Part shown: positions 1 to 4,616 of the stretch, one piece after another
Numbering within the stretch: the first letter of the stretch is position 1
How the letters are laid out: each line of letters opens with the position of its first letter
The notes under the pieces: model-generated
Seen by the model: only the letters and a program-made list of their open reading frames with translations
Databases searched by the model: none
What the model was told of the DNA's origin: nothing
DNA from: PLA2 sp036273915
GTDB taxonomy: Bacteria; Planctomycetota; PLA2
Length of the DNA stretch: 6,086 nucleotides
Direction of reading: 5' to 3'
Assembly: GCA_036273915.1 (NCBI GenBank)
Contig: DASUGR010000152.1
Location: forward strand, 1-6,086
Position numbers and translations under genes: made by a program

Positions 1-1685
1 CCGAAGGCCCCGCCCGCGACGCGGTCGACCTCAAGCGATCCGTCGTCCGGGACGGCGGCGTCTTCGTCCCGCTCGTCGCGGCGGGCCGGACGGTCGGCCT
101 CGCCGTGTGCGCGCCGATCGACCGGGACCGCGATCTCGACCGCACGTCGCTCGACGCGAGCGGCCGCCAGATCGGGATCGCGCTCGAGAACGCGCGCCTG
201 TACGAGGCGGCGGTCACGGACGAGCTCACGGGGCTCTACACGATGCCCTTCTTCGTGCGCCGGCTGAAGGAGGAGGTGGACCGCGCGGCGGCGGCGGGGC
301 GCCCGCTCTCCCTCCTGCGGATCGTGATCAGCGACCTCCGCGGCCTCGCGCGCCGGCACGGCGCGGCGGCCGCCGCGAGGGTCGTGGCCGAGAGCGCCGC
401 CGCGCTCGAGGGCGTGCTGCCGCGGCGCAACATGCTCGGCCGCGGGCCCGCCGGGGAGCTGCTCGCGCTGCTCGTCGAGAGCGACGCGCGCGCCGCGCGC
501 ACCCTCCGCGACCGGGCCGCCGCGGCGCTCCGGGCGCGTCCGTTCGACGTCCCGGAGACGCCGGAGTTCGGCTTCCGCACCGCCTCCTACCCCGAGGACG
601 GCGCCGCCGCGGACATGCTCCTCGACGCGCTGTTCGAGGTGACGGAGACGATCGAGGACCTGGGCGACGAACCGATGCCCGCGCTCCGCGTGCCCCCCGG
701 CGCGGCGCTGGTCCACAGCCGCAGCCCGACGATGCGCGCGGCGCTCGACGTCATCGCGCGCGTCGCGCCGACGAACGCGACCGTGCTCCTCTCGGGCGAG
801 ACCGGGACGGGCAAGGAGATCCTCGCCGACCTCATCCAGACGAACAGCGGCCGCGCCGACGCGCCCTACGTCAAGGTGAACTGCGCGGCCATCCCGGACA
901 CGCTGGTCGAGAGCGAGCTCTTCGGTTACGAGCGCGGCGCGTTCACGGGAGCCGACCGGCGCCACACGGGCCAGTTCGAGAAGGCGCACAGGGGCACGCT
1001 CTTCCTCGACGAGGTCGGGGAGCTGCCGCTGCCGACGCAGGCGAAGCTCCTGCGGGTCCTCCAGGAGAGGCGGATCGCGCGCGTGGGCGGCTCCGAGGAG
1101 GTGGACATCGACGTCCGCATCCTCGCCGCGAGCAACAAGGACCTCGCCGACGCCGTCCGCGCCGGCGCGTTCCGCGAGGACCTCTACCACCGCCTGCACG
1201 TGGTCGAGCTCCGCGTGCCGCCGCTGCGCGATCGCCGCGAGGACATCCCGCACCTGATCGACCACTTCCGGCAGGTCTTCAACCGGATGCACGGCCTTGC
1301 CGTGGAGTCGTTCGCGCCGGACGCGCTCGACGCGCTCTACCGCTACGCGTGGCCCGGCAACGTGCGCGAGCTGCGGAACGTGGTCGAGCGCACGATGCTG
1401 ATGCGCGCGGGCTCCACGGTCGAGCTCGTGCACCTGGCGCTCCCCGCGGGCACGCCGTCCGCCGCCCCCCCCGCGCCCCCCCCGATCCAGGGCCTGACGC
1501 CGCGGCAGGAGCGCATCCTGAATTACGCCCGCGAGCATGGCGGGGTCACGAACGGCGACATCGTCACGAAGGAGTCGGTGAGCGCGCGCACCGCGCTGCG
1601 CGAGGCGCAACGGCTGGTCGACCGCGGGCTCCTCGTGCGCGTGGGCCGGCGCCGCGGCGCGATCTACCGCCCCGCGGGGAGATGA
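1..1685 (+). CDS. Sigma-54-dependent transcriptional activator, GAF / degenerate GGDEF / AAA+ / winged helix; 5' partial
   Basis: A bacterial enhancer-binding protein that would use ATP hydrolysis to open sigma-54 promoters in the cytoplasm. The frame is open from base 3 to the left edge, so the true start is outside; the GTG at 105 is internal. Counting residues from that GTG, the end of a GAF domain reaches about residue 35 (IALENARLYEA). A GGDEF-like domain spans 38-188 but has PAGEL (115-119) in place of GGDEF. The AAA+ domain spans about 195-446: Walker A GETGTGKE (231-238), GAFTGA sigma-54 loop (278-283), Walker B LFLDEVGEL (299-307), sensor I ASNKDL (342-347), arginine-finger region REDLYHRL (357-364) and sensor II WPGNVRELRN (416-425). 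All are intact. A proline-rich linker (450-460) leads to a winged helix (464-526) starting LTPRQERIL. This resembles winged helices at the ends of Fic or AlbA_2-type proteins rather than a Fis HTH. The activator class is certain; its signal and targets are unknown. Confidence 0.95.
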   Translation, partial: EGPARDAVDLKRSVVRDGGVFVPLVAAGRTVGLAVCAPIDRDRDLDRTSLDASGRQIGIALENARLYEAAVTDELTGLYTMPFFVRRLKEEVDRAAAAGRPLSLLRIVISDLRGLARRHGAAAAARVVAESAAALEGVLPRRNMLGRGPAGELLALLVESDARAARTLRDRAAAALRARPFDVPETPEFGFRTASYPEDGAAADMLLDALFEVTETIEDLGDEPMPALRVPPGAALVHSRSPTMRAALDVIARVAPTNATVLLSGETGTGKEILADLIQTNSGRADAPYVKVNCAAIPDTLVESELFGYERGAFTGADRRHTGQFEKAHRGTLFLDEVGELPLPTQAKLLRVLQERRIARVGGSEEVDIDVRILAASNKDLADAVRAGAFREDLYHRLHVVELRVPPLRDRREDIPHLIDHFRQVFNRMHGLAVESFAPDALDALYRYAWPGNVRELRNVVERTMLMRAGSTVELVHLALPAGTPSAAPPAPPPIQGLTPRQERILNYAREHGGVTNGDIVTKESVSARTALREAQRLVDRGLLVRVGRRRGAIYRPAGR

Positions 1686-1691
1686 CTTCGG

Positions 1692-1719
1692 GGGGGCTCC
1701 GGGGGCCCCCGGAGCCCCC
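1692..1719. terminator. Perfect GC palindrome between convergent genes, candidate bidirectional terminator
   Basis: Fourteen bases pair perfectly with the following fourteen, centred between 1705 and 1706 (left arm GGGGGCTCCGGGGG); a G-U pair could extend the stem by one. It begins 6 bases after the activator stop and ends 2 bases before the stop of the minus-strand TPR lipoprotein gene, so it could serve both transcripts. Neither side has a T-tract, so it is not a textbook intrinsic terminator, although U-poor hairpins are common ends of genes in high-GC bacteria. The hairpin is seen in the sequence; the terminator role is inferred from position. Confidence 0.6.
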
Positions 1720-1721
1720 TC

Positions 1722-2924
1722 CTATCCCGCGCCGCCCTCGTAGATGTGGCGGATGCGCGACTTCGCCTTCGCCGCGTCCGGCCCGCCGAGCTGGATGTAG
1801 CGCTCGTACTCCTTCACCGCGTCCGGGAAGCGCCGGTCGTACTCGAAGATCGCCGCGAGCTTGAACGCGATGGCCGCCTGGAGCGCGCGGTCGTCGCCGG
1901 CGTCGTCGCGCGCGCGCGCGAGCTCCTTCACGGCCTCGTCCGAGCGGTCGAGGCGCCGCAGCGCGTCCGCGAGCGCGGTGCGGACGCGCGCGCGCTTCGG
2001 GTCGAGCTTCAGCGCCTGCTCGTAGTACTCGACCGCCTTCTCGGAGCGGCCCGTGGCGTAGGCGGTGTACCCGAGGTTGTTCCAGACGAGGATCTCGTTC
2101 GGCGCGAGGCGGAGCGCGACCTTGAGCTCCTCCTCCGCGTCCGAGTACCGGCCGAAGTAGAGCAGGTTCTCGGCGAGGTCGATCCGCCCGGCGACGCTCG
2201 CCGGGTCGATCTTCAGCGCCTCGCGGTAGTGCATGTCCGCCACGTACCGGAGCTCGTCGCGGCGGTCGCGCTGCGGGAGCAGGTCCGCCTTGCGCGTCCA
2301 CAGGTAGCCGAGCAGCAGGTGCGCCTCGGCAAGGCGGGGATCGTACTGGAGCGCCGTCTCCGCGTCCTGGCGCGCCTCCTCCGCGAGTCGCGCCGCCTCG
2401 ACGTAGGACTGGGCGCTGTCCTGCAGGCGGCCGAGCGTGCGCTCCTCCTCCGCGCGCGCGACCACCACGTCGTGCGCCGAGAGGCGGACGTCGGCGAGCG
2501 CGAGGCGCCAGAAGGGGTTGCCCGGCTCGCGCGCGGTCGCGGACTCGATCACCGCCATGCGGGCCGCCACGTCGTCCTCGGGGAGCCGGGCGAGCGCGGC
2601 GAGGGCCGCCGCCCGCTCCGGATCGACGCCCGGCGGGGGCGGGTCGTAGAGCGCCGCGGCGGCCTCGGATCCCTTGAGCTTCCTCGCCAGCCGGAGCCGG
2701 TGCAGGTGGATCCCGAGGTCGAGGGGGCGGCTCAGGGCGAGGTCGTCGAGGATCTTCAACGCGTCCTGACGCTCGTTCGAGCGTTCCTTCGCGACGGCCT
2801 TCCTGTACTCGGCGCGGGGCCGCGGCGGCAACGCGTCGCCGCCCGGAACGTAGTCGGAATGCGGGGTGCTGGAGCAGGCTGCGAGAAGGACCGCCGACAC
2901 GACGGCGCGCATCGAGGCGCCCAT
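1722..2924 (-). CDS. TPR-repeat lipoprotein
   Basis: A 400-residue protein predicted to be exported and lipid-anchored, with a helical TPR scaffold for protein binding; no enzymatic motif is visible. I chose the ATG at 2924 (MGASMR) because it gives a short n-region with Arg6, a hydrophobic stretch (7-16) and a lipobox LLAAC with Cys17. An ATG at 2912 would leave only 12 residues before the Cys. The frame stays open upstream to 3056, but that part would overlap the divergent gene and bury the signal peptide. Residues 20-130 are poorly conserved-looking, with a Pro run at 95-98. TPR-like units fall at about 186-219, 243-276, 277-310 (WNNLGYTAYATGRSEKAVEY), 311-344 and 350-381, with typical A/Y/G/P spacing such as ALKIDP and ALKLDP. 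The ribosome binding site is weak: GGAGGGGGG at 2937-2945, 12 bases from the ATG. The gene is convergent with the activator and divergent from the small TPR gene. Partner and pathway are unknown. Confidence 0.9.
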   Translation of the reverse strand: MGASMRAVVSAVLLAACSSTPHSDYVPGGDALPPRPRAEYRKAVAKERSNERQDALKILDDLALSRPLDLGIHLHRLRLARKLKGSEAAAALYDPPPPGVDPERAAALAALARLPEDDVAARMAVIESATAREPGNPFWRLALADVRLSAHDVVVARAEEERTLGRLQDSAQSYVEAARLAEEARQDAETALQYDPRLAEAHLLLGYLWTRKADLLPQRDRRDELRYVADMHYREALKIDPASVAGRIDLAENLLYFGRYSDAEEELKVALRLAPNEILVWNNLGYTAYATGRSEKAVEYYEQALKLDPKRARVRTALADALRRLDRSDEAVKELARARDDAGDDRALQAAIAFKLAAIFEYDRRFPDAVKEYERYIQLGGPDAAKAKSRIRHIYEGGAG

Positions 2925-2950
2925 CGTACGTCGGGGCCCCCCTCCGCGGG

Positions 2951-2956
2951 TAAGAT
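2951..2956 (+). promoter_or_regulatory. Possible -10 element (TAAGAT) for a leaderless transcript
   Basis: TAAGAT fits the TANNNT form of a -10 box and ends 8 bases before the ATG of the small TPR gene. The expected transcription start would fall at or just before the start codon. No Shine-Dalgarno sequence lies before that ATG, which is what a leaderless mRNA would show. I see no good -35 box. The six bases are AT-rich in very GC-rich surroundings, which makes the match a little less likely to be chance, but it is a short motif. Confidence 0.35.
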
Positions 2957-2964
2957 CGCGGGCG

Positions 2965-3354
2965 ATGGGAGAGGCGCCGACCGGCATCGACCTTGCCGCG
3001 CTACGCTTCCAGGTCGGCATCTGCGAGGAGATCCTCAGGCAGGCGCCCGGGGACACCGAGGCGCTGCGCTTCCTCTCCCACGCCTACTTCGCCGTGGGCC
3101 GCAAGGAGGAGGGGCTCGCCGTCGACCGCCGCCTCGCGGACCTCCTGCCCCGCGACGCGCGCGCGCGCTACAACCTCGCGTGCAGCTGCGCGCTGCTCGG
3201 CCACACGGAGGAGGCGCTCCTGCGGCTGCGCGAGGCGTGCCAGCTCGGCTTCGACGACCTCGCCCTGCTCCGGCGAGACCAGGATCTCGACCCGGTGCGC
3301 GACGATCCGCGGTTCCGGGAGATCGAGCAGCTCATCGAGAAGGGCCGCAAATGA
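2965..3354 (+). CDS. Small cytosolic TPR protein with 'TPR end-of-group' tail
   Basis: A 129-residue protein with no signal peptide or membrane segment, so probably cytosolic; it likely acts as a small protein-interaction module. The ATG at 2965 gives MGEAPTGIDL. The frame is open upstream to 2866, but that part would lie antisense to the start and signal peptide of the divergent lipoprotein gene, so I reject it. Two TPR-like helical pairs are visible, about residues 33-66 (ALRFLSHAYFAVGRKEEGLA) and 67-100 (YNLACSCALLGHTEEALLRL). They are followed by the tail LDPVRDDPRFREIEQLI (108-124). The order NLAC, ALxxAxxLGF, DLDPxRDDPRF is the signature of the 'TPR end-of-group' family as I know it. 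There is no ribosome binding site upstream; see the TAAGAT element at 2951. It diverges from the TPR lipoprotein gene with 40 bases between starts, so the two may share control. Its specific function is unknown. Confidence 0.9.
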   Translation: MGEAPTGIDLAALRFQVGICEEILRQAPGDTEALRFLSHAYFAVGRKEEGLAVDRRLADLLPRDARARYNLACSCALLGHTEEALLRLREACQLGFDDLALLRRDQDLDPVRDDPRFREIEQLIEKGRK

Positions 3355-3358
3355 GCCG

Positions 3359-3385
3359 CGCGGGCCGCCACGAACGCGGCCCGCG
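3359..3385. terminator. 10-bp stem, 7-base loop hairpin between convergent genes
   Basis: CGCGGGCCGC (3359-3368) pairs perfectly with GCGGCCCGCG (3376-3385) around the loop CACGAAC. It starts 4 bases after the stop of the small TPR gene, a typical place for a terminator. On the other strand it lies 62 bases past the stop of the HEAT lipoprotein gene, so it could end the three-gene minus-strand operon as well. There is no T-tract on either side. A weaker second hairpin (CCGGCG 3414-3419 with CGCCGG 3425-3430) lies in the same 93-base gap, which holds nothing else I can name. Confidence 0.55.
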
Positions 3386-3447
3386 AGACTCCCGCTTCCG
3401 TACCGCCGGGGCGCCGGCGACGCCCGCCGGAGCACCCGGGGCCCCAT

Positions 3448-4038
3448 CTACATGTTCTCGGAGTTCAGCTGGTCGAGCCAGGTCTTCCACTTCGCCACGG
3501 CCTCGGCGCGCTCCTCGTCGGGCGCGTTGTGGACGTAGCCGAACGTGTTGCCCGTGAGGTCGCGCAGCGCCTCGAAGCACTTGAACCGGTACTCGACGCG
3601 GTCGCTCTCGAGGCCCTCGACGAGGACCCCGTAGCCGGACTTCGAGCCCATGTTCCCGAGCTGCGACGCCGCCTCATAGCGGACGTAGTCGACCGGGTCC
3701 TTGAGCGCCCCCTCGAGGTCGGGCACCGTGCGCGTGTCGCCGATGCGGCCGAGGACATACGCGCAGCCCATCCGGGTCATCGCGTCGTCGCTCTTGAGCC
3801 CCTCGACGCAGGTCGGCACGGCCTGCTCGCCGTACGCGACCAGGCGCTCGAGGTTCGTGATCAGCGTCGTGCCGCGCTGGTACCGGATGTTGTCCACGCG
3901 CGCCTGGATGCGCGCCGGCACCATCGGGTTCGTGGATTCCCCAAAGCCCCTCTCCTCCGCCGACTTGTCGTCGGAATTGGAGGACTTGCAGCCGACAACC
4001 GCGACCGCGAAAACGAGCACAAGCAAGCGAATCGACAT
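3448..4038 (-). CDS. HEAT-repeat lipoprotein
   Basis: A 196-residue protein predicted to be exported and lipid-anchored. The signal peptide MSIRLLVLVFAVAVVGC has lipobox VVGC with Cys17; the next residue is Lys, not Asp, so by the E. coli sorting rule it would go to the outer membrane. After a polar linker rich in Ser, Asp and Glu (18-40) comes a run of HEAT-like helical pairs from about 55 to 160, e.g. CAYVLGRIGDTRTVPDLEGA and YEAASQLGNMGSKSG. The tail GYVHNAPDEERAEAVAKWKTW (167-187) is a form I recognise at the end of short HEAT proteins from planctomycetes and myxobacteria. I chose the ATG at 4038 over the upstream ATG at 4059 because GGAGG sits 7 bases before it and it gives a normal signal peptide. 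It is the last gene of the minus-strand operon, 17 bases after the preceding stop. HEAT repeats bind proteins; the partner may be one of the two upstream products, which is inference. Confidence 0.92.
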   Translation of the reverse strand: MSIRLLVLVFAVAVVGCKSSNSDDKSAEERGFGESTNPMVPARIQARVDNIRYQRGTTLITNLERLVAYGEQAVPTCVEGLKSDDAMTRMGCAYVLGRIGDTRTVPDLEGALKDPVDYVRYEAASQLGNMGSKSGYGVLVEGLESDRVEYRFKCFEALRDLTGNTFGYVHNAPDEERAEAVAKWKTWLDQLNSENM

Positions 4039-4045
4039 CTCGTAT

Positions 4046-4050
4046 CCTCC
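4046..4050 (-). promoter_or_regulatory. Ribosome binding site that fixes the HEAT lipoprotein start
   Basis: On the minus strand this reads GGAGG, 7 bases before the ATG at 4038. It lies in the 17-base gap after the upstream stop (4056-4058). It excludes the in-frame ATG at 4059, which is upstream of the site and overlaps the previous gene. Confidence 0.85.
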
Positions 4051-4055
4051 GGGGT

Positions 4056-4616
4056 TCAACCTGCCTCCCCGCCGGTGGATATCGACCGGAACCCGATCCC
4101 CCCTTTAGCCACGAGGCGGAATTCCTGAACATTCCCCCCCCCCATGTCGATCCGGGCGGTCACGACGGTAACCTCCTCCTCCCCAACGACTTGCGCCCCC
4201 GAGGCCCCCCAGATTTCGAGCCCCAGGTCGGCTTTCAAGAGCACATGTACGGGGGTTCCCGTGAGCCGGAGCCCCTCCGGGAGCCGGTAGGTGAGCCGCC
4301 GGCCCGCCCGGTCGGTCGTGTGGAACGCCCCCTCCTCGAACGTGACGAGGATCTCCTTCCCCTCCGCCTGGTGGAGGCGGAGCCCGGACACGAGCCACCG
4401 CCACGTGGAGGCGGGCGGGAGGAAGGGGGCGCGGACCTCGGGCGCGCCCTTGACCTCGAAGCCGAACGGGAGCCCGGGCTCCGCGGCCGCAGGGGAGGCC
4501 GGCGCAGGGGCAGCGGGCCCCTCCGGCGGCGGCGCCTCCGATGTCTCCCGCGGCTCCGGCCTCGCGCACGCCGCGACCAGCAGGAGGAGAAGGGGGCTCC
4601 GGGGGCGGCGGCTCAT
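4056..4616 (-). CDS. Predicted lipoprotein of unknown family, with Pro/Ala linker
   Basis: A 186-residue protein I do not recognise. It begins MSRRPRSPLLLLLVAAC: a strongly basic n-region, a leucine run and lipobox VAAC with Cys17, followed by Ala-Arg, so lipid attachment and outer-membrane sorting are likely. Residues 22-47 are a low-complexity Pro/Ala/Glu linker. The rest (48-186) looks like one compact, mostly beta domain, with alternating strands such as KEILVTFEEGAFHTTD (87-102) and VGEEEVTVVTARIDM (144-158). No enzymatic motif and no second Cys are seen. The ATG at 4616 overlaps the stop of the VWA gene as ATGA (4613-4616) and has AGGAGG 5 bases upstream, so translation should be coupled. 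The frame stays open upstream to 5084, but that part is only a shadow of the VWA gene. A run of ten G (4134-4143, coding strand) at codons 158-161 could shift the frame; see findings. Exported lipoprotein is well supported, function is not. Confidence 0.82.
   Translation of the reverse strand: MSRRPRSPLLLLLVAACARPEPRETSEAPPPEGPAAPAPASPAAAEPGLPFGFEVKGAPEVRAPFLPPASTWRWLVSGLRLHQAEGKEILVTFEEGAFHTTDRAGRRLTYRLPEGLRLTGTPVHVLLKADLGLEIWGASGAQVVGEEEVTVVTARIDMGGGNVQEFRLVAKGGIGFRSISTGGEAG

Noticed and set aside
107..1864. 585-codon plus-strand frame overlapping the activator
   Set aside because: Arg/Ala/Pro-rich shadow of the activator gene, whose own frame has every AAA+ motif.
1907..1920. (CG)7 alternating run, possible Z-DNA or slippage site
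   Set aside because: It encodes an ordinary Ala-Arg stretch in the TPR lipoprotein and such runs are expected at this base composition.
2983..2996. GG-N10-GC match to a sigma-54 -24/-12 promoter (GGCAT...TTGC)
   Set aside because: It lies inside the small TPR gene, 18 bases after its ATG, with no later start that would keep the whole protein. Such matches are common by chance at this GC content.
1746..3557. Long plus-strand open frame (603 codons) antisense to the TPR lipoprotein gene
   Set aside because: Its sequence is dominated by Arg, Val, Ala and Glu with no domain, and it covers a clear lipoprotein gene and part of another frame. In high-GC DNA long antisense frames are expected.
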